Shown here: piece after piece, positions 1 to 10,140 of the stretch
How positions within the stretch are numbered: the stretch's first letter is position 1
How the letters are laid out: each line of letters begins with the position of its first letter
Assembly: GCA_015478945.1 (NCBI GenBank)
Contig: JABUQX010022979.1
Location: 1-64,000 of the forward strand
Length of the DNA: 64,000 nt
From: Trachelipus rathkii
Taxonomy: Eukaryota; Arthropoda; Malacostraca; Isopoda; Trachelipodidae
Direction of reading: 5' to 3'
Translations under genes and position numbers: made by a program
The notes under the pieces: model-generated
Databases searched by the model: none
What the model was told of the DNA's origin: nothing
Seen by the model: the letters and a program-made list of their open reading frames with translations, nothing else

Positions 1-183
1 AAAAAAAAATAAATAAAAAAAACATTTGTGTTGTAAGAAAAATTTAAATTTATTAAAAGGGATGTGATTAAAAAGGGATTGGGAATAGTCAGAGATTCAT
101 ATAAAATATTAAAGTATGTGTTTATAAAGGGAACATGAAATTCAAAATAGTTTTTAAAAAGTTGTGCCAGATGAATAGGTGAA

Positions 184-583
184 TTGCAACCTCATAGAAG
201 AAATTTTCCACTTTTATCACTGGAAAGCAAGACTTTGGAACCGAAGGTGCGGAGCCACAGAGGTTTTGGAATGGATCAGGGCCGAAATGGAAACGATAGA
301 TGGATGATAGTCAGTTGGTTAGGCAGATGTATAGTGGTGAGTGTGCTGGGAATCGACCAGCTGGGAGACCGAACAAAAAGTGGATTGAGTCATTAAAGGA
401 ATGCCTAAAGGAGAGGAATGCTAGTTTGGCAGAGACAAGAAAAAAGGTACATAATAGGAGTGAATGGCCGGGTTTTGTGAGGGGATATTGTTGTGAGCCT
501 TGCCCAAGGGATGAACCCTAGATTGACGAGATGCCACAGTGAAGGTCTGTCTCAGTTTCGTGAAACCCTAGGGTATATTTTTT
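184..583 (+). mobile_element. 3' fragment of RTE-like non-LTR retrotransposon (family A, copy 1)
   Basis: This is the C-terminal end of a reverse-transcriptase polyprotein plus part of its 3' UTR. The clearest frame runs from 300 to the stop at 519-521. It reads MDDSQLVRQMYSGECAGNRP, then AGRPNKKWIESLKECLKERN, then a KVHNRSEWPGFVRG segment. I recognise this as the usual C-terminal tail (RMDD...YVGECAGxRxxGRPRKRW...VQDRSEWRGFVRG) of a non-LTR family abundant in crustaceans. Upstream bases 184-300 look like the preceding segment with frame breaks, and a stop lies directly before the Met at 300. The 20 bases at 522-541 occur exactly at 5979-5998 in copy 2, at the equivalent place after the coding end. 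The RT catalytic domain is absent, so this is a dead 5'-truncated copy. Family type is recognised; clade assignment is inferred. Confidence 0.8.
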
Positions 584-639
584 TTCTAACTATAACGTAT
601 GTTCTCAATTAAGGGTAGTATAAGGCTTCTTTTTGACTC

Positions 640-658
640 TGCGTCATATTCTTCTACT
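640..658 (+). repeat. 19-bp word repeated at 3901
   Basis: The 19 bases starting tgcgtcatattc are identical at 640-658 and 3901-3919. After them both sites continue with a similar T-rich stretch and then diverge. The first site lies just downstream of the family A 3' fragment. The second abuts the right edge of the long AT array ending at 3900. Confidence 0.8.
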
Positions 659-752
659 TCTTTTCTGTTCACGTGTATAACGCACCGTTTCGACGCGGTG
701 GCCCAAGTGCTGGGGCAGGCTAGGAAGTAGATGAATGATTTTAATACTATGA

Positions 753-986
753 GATATAATATATAATATAATATATAATAGTATATATATTATATATATC
801 ATATATATATATATATACTATAATAGTATATATATTATATATATATATATATATATATTTAATATATAGTAATATATATTAATAGTATATATATTATAGT
901 ATATATAGTTTATATACTATATATATACTATATATATATACTATATATATATATATATTATATATTATTATATATATATATTATTA
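753..986. repeat. imperfect (AT)n array
   Basis: Nearly pure A/T with TATATA runs broken by single G or C bases (tagtata, tcatata). It is the first of several such arrays in the first 4 kb, separated by short islands of ordinary sequence. Confidence 0.95.
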
Positions 987-1157
987 ACGAGCCAGTTAGC
1001 TGTAATATTCCAGAAGGTGTGATTCGAATTTAATTGCAACGAGTTTGGGGAATTTTGGCTCGTTGAAGCCAGAATTAGATATATGCACAAAGTGAACTGG
1101 AGTTCACCAAGTCCATATTCGTAGCTACTTTTCTTTCTCATTTTTCATTATCATTGA

Positions 1158-1207
<50 letters not shown>

Positions 1208-1231
1208 TTATTTATTATTATTATTATTCAT
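1158..1231. repeat. (ATT)n microsatellite
   Basis: A near-perfect run of TTA/ATT trinucleotides, broken twice by cattatt. Further runs of the same unit lie near 18.9 kb and 59.9 kb. Confidence 0.95.
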
Positions 1232-1438
1232 GTAATTTGTGAAAGTATATAGCTCAAGCCAATAAACAAAGAGAATGAAGTTTTACCTAAACCAATGATA
1301 AAAAAGATCTAAGTTGCCTTTCACACATTCTGCTCCATTATTACATTTGGCAAAGCCGTTGTTGCCAAGCCAATAGTAGGTGTGTACGCTTTTTTTGGGG
1401 CCTTAAAAGTGGGAAAATCGGTGCAACTCGGCCTGCTT

Positions 1439-1464
1439 ACAGGTACACCAACGTACCTGTTGGT
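1439..1464. repeat. overlapping inverted repeats
   Basis: ACAGGTAC and GTACCTGT form a perfect 8-bp stem around the 6-base loop ACCAAC. The loop itself can pair with the following GTTGGT, so two alternative hairpins overlap. No function is evident. Confidence 0.6.
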
Positions 1465-1557
1465 TCGGATCAAAGGAAGCCGCGTAGCAAGTGTAGTGAG
1501 GACTTGAAAATTTTGGCCTACGGCGGCCGCAGTTATTCTCGATTGATCAATGCTAAG

Positions 1558-1835
1558 ACCATATAATATATTATATAATAATATATATATATTGATATAT
1601 ATATAGTATATATATATATAATATAATCATATATATATATATAATATATATAATAAATTATATACTATATAGTCTATAACAAATATATATATGATATATA
1701 ATATTATATATTATAGTATATATATATATATCATATATATATATATTTATATATATATATATATATATATTAATATATATATACTATATATATTATATAT
1801 ATAGTATATATATATATATATATATATATAATAGT
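1558..1835. repeat. imperfect (AT)n array
   Basis: A/T-only apart from scattered single G/C interruptions; the same character as the array at 753-986. Confidence 0.95.
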
Positions 1836-1839
1836 AATA

Positions 1840-2073
1840 AACTACCTTTTAACGTGCTTTATCCCTATGCAGGGGTAACACGGGGGAAACCACAGGAAAT
1901 CGACTTTAAGGCTGGCTAATCCAAACCAGCGCCACCAGACCGTGTGCAGAGTCAGTTCGAGTTTTTAATTTTGCCCCAGGTAGATAAAACTCAAACTGCT
2001 ACGCGAAGGATTTGAGCCAGCGTCCTCTCGTATGAGAGGCGGCGAATCAACCTCCTGCGCCACGAGGGCGATC
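1840..2073 (-). mobile_element. candidate tRNA-derived SINE
   Basis: Read on the minus strand, this island starts with a tRNA-like head. An A-box-like GTGGCGCAGGAGG lies at 2051-2063, and a B-box-like GGCTCAAATCC at 2008-2018, a spacing normal for an internal pol III promoter. Between them CCTCT...AGAGG can pair as a degenerate anticodon-like stem. A non-tRNA body of about 150 bases follows and ends at the next AT array. The acceptor stem does not pair well, so a functional tRNA is unlikely. The island has AT arrays on both sides. The tRNA resemblance is seen directly; SINE status is inferred. Confidence 0.55.
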
Positions 2074-2284
2074 CTATAATGTTATTATATATACTATATA
2101 TTATATAACTATATATCGTATGATAGTTATTATGATATCATATAATATATATATATAGTATATATTATATATATAGTATATATATATATATATATATATT
2201 ATATATTATATATATATAGTATATATATATATATAGTAGATATATATATATAATATATATATACTATACATATACTATACTATC
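2074..2284. repeat. imperfect (AT)n array
   Basis: TATATA-rich array with regular single-base interruptions (tagtata, tcgtatg). It separates the SINE-like island from the next one. Confidence 0.95.
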
Positions 2285-3158
2285 AATACAACTTCAGCGA
2301 CAGGAAAACACACACTCACGCCCAACTTTTATAAACAAACTCCTCAGAAGAAATTTAAACTACGCTTCCGCAGCATGGTTCCCAGCACTCTCAAAATGGC
2401 GATACAGCAAAATAAATTACAAATGTGCTCAAATACAACAGGCCTCAGATTATCACAGGCTTGCATAATAAATCCACACCCAATTCCACATTTACGACGA
2501 TGAAGACTTCCATTCCTCCCCATCTCCACACACTTGGAATGGTGGGGACTCCAATTCTTATCAGAAAACACGTATAATTCCAATCCGCATCCCTTGTCAC
2601 GCGAATTCTCTGCCCACCGCACCCGACAAAGACTAAAATCCGCCCCTTTCTTCAACAGCTCAATTCTATTACAACACATACAACATTAGATTTCCTGCCT
2701 CCCCCTCAGCAAATAGGTCATGGATTACAGCATATCCATACACATTTTAACCAGCACAATACCTGCTAAACCGTCCCAAATAATATTTTCTAAACACCGC
2801 CCGCTGCAAAACTCTCCCCTAGAGAAGAACGCTGTCCAGAAGAGGCCAAAGTCGACCTCGGCTCGGAAGGCCAGATTCAGGTCCCACCCGGGCTCATGCA
2901 ATTATATAATACAGATTCAAACTAAGACAACATCACCCGTTACCTCTTGCGCTAAAATTCAATATTGCCTCAAGACAAACAATAGAGCACCTTCTTCTGA
3001 GGTGCCCGGCTCTCGAGCCTCCCCGCCACCGTTTTCTCTATAACCTCATTCCTTGACCTGTGGAATCGGCCCAGAGGCGGCAGCCGGATTCCGGACGCAG
3101 TGTGGCCCTCCAATTAACGTTGGCCAGGGGCAGAAGTAAGTAAAGTAAGTAAGAAGTA
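2285..3158 (+). mobile_element. unclassified repeat-like island with AAGT-rich 3' tail
   Basis: An 870-bp block of mixed composition between two AT arrays. It has open frames of 107 and 111 codons on opposite strands (2720-3043 plus, 2344-2679 minus). Neither shows a recognisable domain, and both are Cys/Ser/Pro-rich in a way typical of chance ORFs. The right end carries an AAGT-rich tail at 3132-3158. Its 15-base core (3133-3147) is identical to the tail of the minus-strand non-LTR remnant at 25872-25886, and the bases just before the tail are also similar. This suggests the 3' end of a non-LTR or SINE insertion read on the plus strand; the rest is unassigned. Confidence 0.4.
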
Positions 3159-3422
3159 TAATTAGTATGATTATATATATATAGTATATATATATATATA
3201 TATATATTATATATTATTATATTATTGATATGATATATATATATATATATAGTATATGATATATATTATGATATATAATATATTATATTATATATATATA
3301 TATATATATGATATATATATATAGTTATATATATATTATATATATAGTTATATATATGGTATGATATGATATAATATAGTATATATATATATATTATATA
3401 TATTATATGATATATATAGTAT

Positions 3423-3454
<32 letters not shown>

Positions 3455-3794
3455 GTATATATATACTATATTATACATATCGTATATAATATATATATAT
3501 AATATATATATTATATATCTATATATAGTATATATTAATATATATAAATAATATATATATTATTATAATATATAATTTATTATAGTATATATATATATAT
3601 ATACTATATATTATATATTAATAAGTTATATATAGTATATATAGTATATATATATATTATATATCATATATAGTATATATATATAGTATATATAATTAAT
3701 AGATATATTATATATATAATATATATTATATATATACTATATATATATAGTATATTATATATATCATATATAATAAGTATAGATAGTATATATA

Positions 3795-3839
<45 letters not shown>

Positions 3840-3900
3840 AATATATGATATATGTATTATATATATTGGGATATTATAATATATATATATATATATATAT
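3159..3900. repeat. long imperfect (AT)n array
   Basis: About 740 bp of almost pure A/T with interruptions such as atgatat and tagtata. It is one of the longest simple-sequence tracts in the window. Open frames inside it encode only Tyr/Ile strings and are not genes. Confidence 0.95.
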
Positions 3901-4081
3901 TGCGTCATATTCTTCTACTGTTTTTGTTTCCAGTGCATGTGATGTAGATTATGGTTATTTTATGTAGGTGAAATTTTGTGTGCAAGGGATATTTGGTCAT
4001 TGATGATAAAGGAAAAAAATTATATTTAATTAAAATTTTAAATTCTTAAACCATTTTTGAAATTACTTTCATATGTTACAG

Positions 4082-4160
4082 ACACTATGGGTTACCTGTT
4101 GATATTGTAGATTTAAGCACTGGTCAAGATCCTGCAAAATTAGTTGATTTTCTTCAAATG
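4082..4160 (+). CDS. penultimate coding exon of an unidentified host gene
   Basis: A well-formed internal exon. The acceptor is ...catatgttacag (intron ends at 4081) and the donor is gtaagg (from 4161). The first base completes a codon carried over from the previous exon. The rest reads HYGLPVDIVDLSTGQDPAKL and then VDFLQM, ending in phase 0. The frame joins the exon at 4421 without a break, giving a continuous C-terminus. Composition and codon choice look normal for coding DNA, unlike the surrounding repeats. I do not recognise the protein. Earlier exons must lie further 5'. None is visible between here and the array ending at 3900, so they may lie outside the window. Confidence 0.7.
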
Positions 4161-4420
4161 GTAAGGAGAGATTTATGGCTTTTAATTCCTTTTGCAAATT
4201 TTATAATTTGTATAGTTTATATTGTGTTTTAGTGTTCAAAGTAGACAGGACAGCCTTAATTTTTTGTCATTGATTGGTATGTTTTAAGATTACTTTCAAT
4301 TTTCAGCTTCTATACTATTAAAATGTTTTTAAATATATTGTTGCAAAATATTAACAGTTTCTTGTTAATGTTAGGTTTATCAGTGTATTATTTTCATGTA
4401 TGTAATTTTGTTTATTTCAG
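4161..4420 (+). other. intron (260 nt)
   Basis: GT-AG intron with donor gtaagg and a T-rich acceptor ending tttatttcag. It is short and AT-rich, and separates the two exons of the unidentified host gene. Confidence 0.65.
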
Positions 4421-4504
4421 AAGTTTCAAAAAGAGGGTGAGGAAAATTCAGATAGTGAAGATGAAAGGTCTATACAGGATGAGAGCAGTCTTAGCGAATC
4501 CTAG
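4421..4504 (+). CDS. terminal coding exon, acidic C-terminal tail
   Basis: Starts directly after tttatttcag and is open in phase 0 to TAG at 4502-4504. It encodes KFQKEGEENSDSEDERSIQD and then ESSLSES. This is a Glu/Asp/Ser-rich, hydrophilic tail of the kind found at disordered C-termini and rich in potential CK2 sites. With the upstream exon it gives 53 contiguous residues of a host protein that I cannot name. Phase agreement across the intron, together with a stop and an AT-rich 3' UTR, makes chance unlikely. Confidence 0.7.
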   Translation, partial: KFQKEGEENSDSEDERSIQDESSLSES

Positions 4505-4625
4505 TATTTATTAAGCTATTGTTTTTTAAATTGTTATGAAGTTATTTTTAAATGACATAAATATAATAATAAATTATAAATAAAATTAAATGCTTATAAA
4601 TGTGTTTCAACTTTCAAGTTTATTA
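4505..4625 (+). promoter_or_regulatory. 3' UTR with AATAAA-type polyadenylation signals
   Basis: Directly after the stop the sequence is A/T-rich. It contains overlapping AATAAA-like hexamers around 4567-4585 and then a T-rich stretch near 4605-4650, as expected for a cleavage site downstream of the terminal exon. The exact cleavage point cannot be set from sequence alone. Confidence 0.45.
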
Positions 4626-4649
4626 TACTATTTGATTTTTTTTTTTAAG

Positions 4650-5235
4650 ATTGTTACAATTTTTGATCTGCTTGTGGAACGTTAAATGGAAATCTTGATT
4701 TTAATTCCTCCTCTGAAGAAAATTAGAAATGTTGAAGCCATCTGAGCGCCAAATATGATTTTTTTTTTTTTTTTAAATAAAAAAAACATTTTTACATCCA
4801 AATTTGGGGAGTCTTGTGTTGGAGAAATCTAGAATTTAAAAAGAATAAGAGTTAAAAAAATTAAAAAAAAACAGGAGATTGATTCCCAAATAAGCCCTTC
4901 TTCATTTAAGTAACGATGGTTTGATGATGATCTGCTAAACTTGCTAATGTAAAAGTTGGAGCGAAAATGTTTAAAAGGAGGGAACTACAATATCTGTTGT
5001 CGTCATTTAAATTTGGTTGTTTCTAAGTAATTAGTATTGTCTCTTTTTTTTTATTTATAAAATATAAAATGACTAAAATCTTTCTAGCATTTCGAAAACA
5101 TTTAAATATGTTAATTTCTTTATTTTAGGGAAGTGAATGAGAAAAATAACGAATAAAAATAAATATTAAGTAGAAGTGAAATGCTTGTCAGGTGGAATAA
5201 AGCAAGCAAGATATTAAGTACATAAATAGGAATGT
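4650..5235. other. non-coding interval
   Basis: AT-rich sequence with several poly-A/poly-T runs. A lone acceptor-like tract (ttctttattttag) near 5117-5129 is not followed by a useful open frame. Nothing else is recognisable. Confidence 0.5.
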
Positions 5236-6030
5236 AGATCGTAGTTAAATGTTTTTAATGTATATGATAAGTATGGTAGGAAGAGTGGTGGGTGCCCTGT
5301 TGTACGTGGATGATATGGTTTTGTGTGGCGAATTTGAAGAAACTTTGGCAGGGTGTTTAAAAGTAAATGTAGACAAGAGTAAGGTGAGGAGAGTTCTTAG
5401 TGTGAAACTATATTTGATGGTAAGCAGCTGGAACAAGTATCTGAATTTAAAAGGGAATGAATGATACAGAATGGAGTAGGAAATTCATGGGTAGTTGAAA
5501 AGTAACTGGTGCATTTAAATCTATGGAGTGTGCAAGGGAAGAACTTAAGTCTTGAGTGCGCCATGGTTCTCCATGACAGTATGTTGTTACCGGCGTTAAT
5601 ATATAGCAGCGAAACTTTGGTGTGGAATAAAAAGTATAGATCCAAGGTGGGGTCTTCTCAGATGGATAATCTAAGCGGCTTGTTAAGTGAGAAAAATTAC
5701 AGGAATAAACGTGTTAAGGAGCTGTGTGATGTGAAGAAAGGCATGAATGAGAGTTTATTAAGATGGTTTGTTCAAGTGAAAAGGATGGATGATGGTTGGT
5801 TAAGCGGGTGTATAGAGTTGTTTGTTGGGAATCGACCGACTGGGAGACCGAAGAAAAAGTGAATTAAGTCTGTAAAAGGAATTTTCGTAAGGAAAGGAAA
5901 GAGAATTTTTCAAGCGAGAAGAATGGTGCAGGATTTTGTGAGAATGTGGGGTTGTGGGCTTAGGGTATAAACTCTTATATTGACGAGATGCCACAGTGGA
6001 GTCCTTCACGGTGTTGTGAAGCCCTAGGGT
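5236..6030 (+). mobile_element. RTE-like non-LTR retrotransposon fragment (family A, copy 2) with RT motif
   Basis: The most complete family A copy. The frame at 5249-5464 includes ALLYVDDMVLCGEFEET, with the RT catalytic YVDD at 5303-5314, followed by KVNVDKSKV. A +1 frame then gives FDGKQLEQVSEFK. After a further shift, 5509-5862 reads CAMVLHDSMLLPALIYSSET, QMDNLSGLLSEKNYRNKRVK, ELCDVKKGMNESLLRWFVQV and NRPTGRPKKK. This order (palm motif, thumb-like LLPALIYSSET, then the RWF...RMDD...GRPKKK tail) matches the family closely. A stop at 5860-5862 interrupts the tail, but the remaining frame (ARRMVQDFVR) and the 3' UTR word at 5979-5998 are preserved. It is 5'-truncated with no endonuclease, and is dead. 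Confidence 0.85.
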
Positions 6031-6070
6031 GAATTTTGGGCTGCCACGGGCTCGCACTTATTGACATGAG

Positions 6071-6116
6071 GTAGGGTTGACCAAAACGGAAAATTTCTGG
6101 GCTCGGCCAACCCTAC
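6071..6116. repeat. inverted repeat downstream of family A copy 2
   Basis: GTAGGGTTG at 6071-6079 pairs perfectly with CAACCCTAC at 6108-6116, with two further pairs inside after one mismatch. It may be part of the element's 3' UTR or an unrelated hairpin. Confidence 0.5.
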
Positions 6117-9100
6117 TATGAGAGGAAAGTGTGTGTGGAGGAACTTTCCTTCCGATTTACGTTATATTCTTTTGCATAACTATCCCATTTCCGTATATGT
6201 TACGCTCTCTACCCCCATATACATTTTGCAATAATGACTATTGCGGCAAGAGAGATAAAAGATTCGAAAAGGGAGAAACAAAACGAAAAGGTATTTGTGA
6301 TAACATCCATGGTATTTACAGTCTATTCATCGCCTATCTTGGTGAGGCGACGTAAAGTGTATCTGATTTTTTTTTCACATGAATTAACCGTTCTGTTATC
6401 CAGATGTTCATTGAAAACATCACAGAGATATAGTTACGTATACTATTCATGTCATGAAGAAGACAGCATTTTACAGGCTTACAGCTATTTTCTTCTTCTA
6501 TGCTCTTGAATTTTTTACCTTAGGATGTGATCACTAATTCGCTTGTGATTTAAAAATGGGTTGGATTAATATATACTTGATTTAGGTGTTATCAAAGTTT
6601 ACCCAATATAGGGTAAACTTTAGTATTATACTGTATAATAAATATGCATGTGATAGATAGTGGTTTGCTTGCAATTTTTTTAAAAAAAAAATTAGACAAA
6701 AATAAATGCTTTAGATATATAATAATTCGAGTATGCGTTTTATTATTATTTTAAATTTGTTTCGGTAGAGATCTTGCTATGAATAGCGATTGTTATATAT
6801 ATATAAAATAAAATTAGCTTATTTTGGCTGGGTGTTGGTAACTACCTTGTGTTGTAGATATTACCTGCTACCTGCATAGATTTCTCTTATTATAATTTCA
6901 ATGTGATATATAAACTGAAATAGTATTTATGGTTGTGAGAGTTGGCACTTCATTTACTTAGTCTTTATTACGCATCTAGACTATAGTGAAAATAGAACTG
7001 TCTCAAGGCCGAATTAAGTAAATACTTTTTTTTCGGATCACAAGAGAGGTTATATATATTATCTTATCTGATCTTATTGTACTCATCTATATCTTTACTA
7101 AATATATTTTCATAATGAATGTTACATCAAACATTATCCTTTAGTATACTGTGGGAACATCCCTGGACTCCTCTACTCCAATCATGGGGTTACCCTAATA
7201 TACCTATATGAGAGACTCAGTATAAGATATTGGCGAATTATTAGTTTATAGGATAGTTCAACGCATGAAAGTTTTGAGAAAGTGATGTTTTATTGAACAA
7301 TGGCAATAGCTATGCATCGATTCCAATAGGTTACTATTCAACTAAACTCAGTTATAGAGGAATATGAAAATATATAAGAATGATCTTGCAAAAGCTTAGA
7401 TATAATAATGAACTTATTTGGTCTATACGCGTTAATCTGAAGATGGTCACTACCGCTCCTTTCTTTCTCATCAAAGCGGTTATTCTTTGTACAACCTACT
7501 TTGTTTCATAACGCTTGTGCTGAAGAAATTGGAACAGAAGAAGTACCACTTTATTAGGGTAAAATAAAGATTATGCATGGTATACCTGCTAGAGGGAAAA
7601 TATGACTGTGAGTGTAATCATTAATATAATCATTAATACAGAGATCACTTAGTTCATATGACATTGTGAAATTTTATTTTTCTCTAAATCTTACCCACCA
7701 CTATACATCAAACTAGGACTGATGTAAAATATCTTTTATTAATAGTACAATTTGTTTATAGTTGAAATGCCCTAGACCAAATAGATGGGTAGAAATGTTT
7801 CAAATTATCTTATTCGTAAAAGATTTTATTATACCAGGAGTTGACAGTCATATGGAAAAACTCAAAGCTGGAATTCTTTAGCGGCCTCAATATAATTTGC
7901 TCCAATCTATCCATGAGATGTACAATATATTTCATATAAAATTCTACCATGATGACATATTGAAGTCTATTATTGTACGATATATAATACTGGAAAAGTT
8001 TGTCTTGGTTGTTTCCAGAACTATTTGGGACAACCATAATCTGCCATGTAAAAATAACATAGAAAATGCTTCAGACTTCTAAAAATTTGAATGCTAATTA
8101 TAATGAGCATAAAAGTATTACTTATCATACATATATAGTCACTTCAGTATAGGAGTTTTCCGGGATAAATCTAAGGATGTTTATCTAAGTGTATAGGACT
8201 ATAGAGGGAGAGGTCCATAATTTCTAAGAATATATTATAGTGTGATTGGGAAGAAGATATACCATAGAGGATAAATAATTGAGGTATACACACAATGAAT
8301 GGCAGACTATTGTTGGAGGCTTCAAACGTGATTGTCCACATTCCTTGCCACAAAAAGATCAATCATATAGACAAAGGATTTTCTAATCGCCATTAATCTG
8401 TGATTTCATTTATCTTCATAGAATTAATTGGTTGCCTTTTATGACTACGCTTTTATTGTAAATTTATCTCTACTTAAACTTTTGATATATATTCTTATCC
8501 TTTCGTTAGTTTTTTTTATAAATGGTGAATTACGTTTACAAACCCTAACATAATTACAGTCTCTATATTAATAGTATTTATTTTGTAACTCCATTATCTC
8601 TCCGCGTAAAGACGGTGCGTGGAGTTATGGCAGGACAGTGTCCGGATATTACAATAGAGTGATAAATCAGGAAGTCATTAATTCGTATCAGGGTCAAACA
8701 TAAGGTGTAACTCATAGTATAAATGACCTTCCAAACTATTATGTTTTTGATGAAGCACCGTCATAATCATTTGTATCTTGAGCCAGTATGTAATAAACCA
8801 AAGATATATAGGAAGGAATATTTCCAGAAGACAATCGTACATATGAAATTTTCTTATTATATTAATTATATATTCGTCATAGTTCTAGGCCACGACAGTT
8901 GTGCCATGAAGCCAACACTCGTCCGTTTAACTATTTTTGCTTGGTATAGAGAACGCCCTGAGGCCATGCACAATTCCAGTATCCTTATGCTGCTATAGTA
9001 GAAACTCTACACGTCTTCTCTTTTAATAGTAGTTTCTCTTCGGAGTATGGTGCCTTTGATGCATGCGAAGACAATGTAGGACAAGATGCTAGTTTCCACT

Positions 9101-10140
9101 AGAAATGGTAAACCTCCTCTTACGTTAGAAACCGTTATTTCATGATTCACTCTATAAGGACTAGCATTGGAAACCATCCTGCTTTCCCGCGTATAAGTTT
9201 TCGTGCTTTGTGGATCTCCATACGCATATCAATTCTATGATTCATAGATCTTTCTGTGTGAGGGGACACTTTATGGAACAGAGTGGGTGCCCTCCGAGTT
9301 CCAGTATCTATTGACTGGGTCCCGTCCACAATGAGGAGCCTATCTACTGGCGACGAATCAACTACGTATTATACATTCTTACCATAGTTGGTGTGCATAA
9401 ATAGTTTCTGTGATAGTATGCTATTAATTTATATGTTAATTACTCAACATATCCCATATTTATCTAAAGCTTAACTAAATTAAAGTATAATACAATAAAC
9501 TATAGGTTACTTAAATATTGTGTATTTCTTAATTTATATCACAATTTGCAAATATTTCACAAAAATAAATTAGAAAATATATAATTAATTAAATAAATTA
9601 AAAACATAATTATACTATATAAATTATTAGTATAATTATATTATGCTTACCATTAGAATTGTTTTATTACAAAATGTTAAACTTCCAAAATATAATTGTA
9701 AACGTATACAGAATGTGACCAAATTAACTTTAATAATTTCACGTTTGTGGTATACCCTAAAATATTACCTTTAATTCACTATCAAGACTGATAAAATTCC
9801 TGATCCATCTCAAGGCTTTCATAATATTACTTTATAATTATAAAAATCTTTGTATTGCTGTCTGTTAATAGAATCAGTCAGACTTTGCCTAGGATTATAC
9901 CACCTAATGCATATTAGATTCACTCACATTCCTATTTATTTCTAATAATGAACTTAATTATAACATAAAGACGTTATTCTAGTATATTAGTCAAGTAAGT
10001 ATTACACATCATTCCTTATTCGTCTTTCTTAATCAATCCAAATATGAAACCATGATTATTTTCACCTCACAGAGAGGCGTCGTGTGTGCTTTGGCCCGTG
10101 GTCAAAGATGGGTCGTCCCTACACAGACTAATTTTCCTTA
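6117..10140. other. AT-rich interval without recognisable genes
   Basis: About 4 kb of moderately AT-rich sequence. Open frames up to 91 codons occur on both strands (for example 6234-6509 and 8723-8998 plus), but none shows a known motif, a credible splice context or coding-like composition. A perfect hairpin at 6594-6621 is the only distinct structure noted. Confidence 0.5.
6594..6621. repeat. perfect 11-bp hairpin
   Basis: AAAGTTTACCC and GGGTAAACTTT are exact reverse complements separated by six bases (AATATA). It has no adjacent gene and no T-run suggestive of a terminator. Confidence 0.75.

Larger units (their letters stand above)
987..1557. other. island between AT arrays, no gene recognised
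   Basis: Mixed-composition sequence with no convincing ORF. It contains an (ATT)n run at 1158-1231, a compact pair of overlapping inverted repeats at 1439-1464, and a GC-rich patch near 1515-1532 that includes one NotI octamer (1523-1530). No promoter or RNA gene could be supported. Confidence 0.6.

Noticed and set aside
1523..1530. NotI site suggesting cloning-vector sequence
   Set aside because: A single octamer without any adjoining vector-like sequence; the flanks are of the same character as the rest of the island.
3266..3478. Minus-strand open frame of Tyr/Ile repeats
   Set aside because: It is a translation of the AT array and has no coding meaning.
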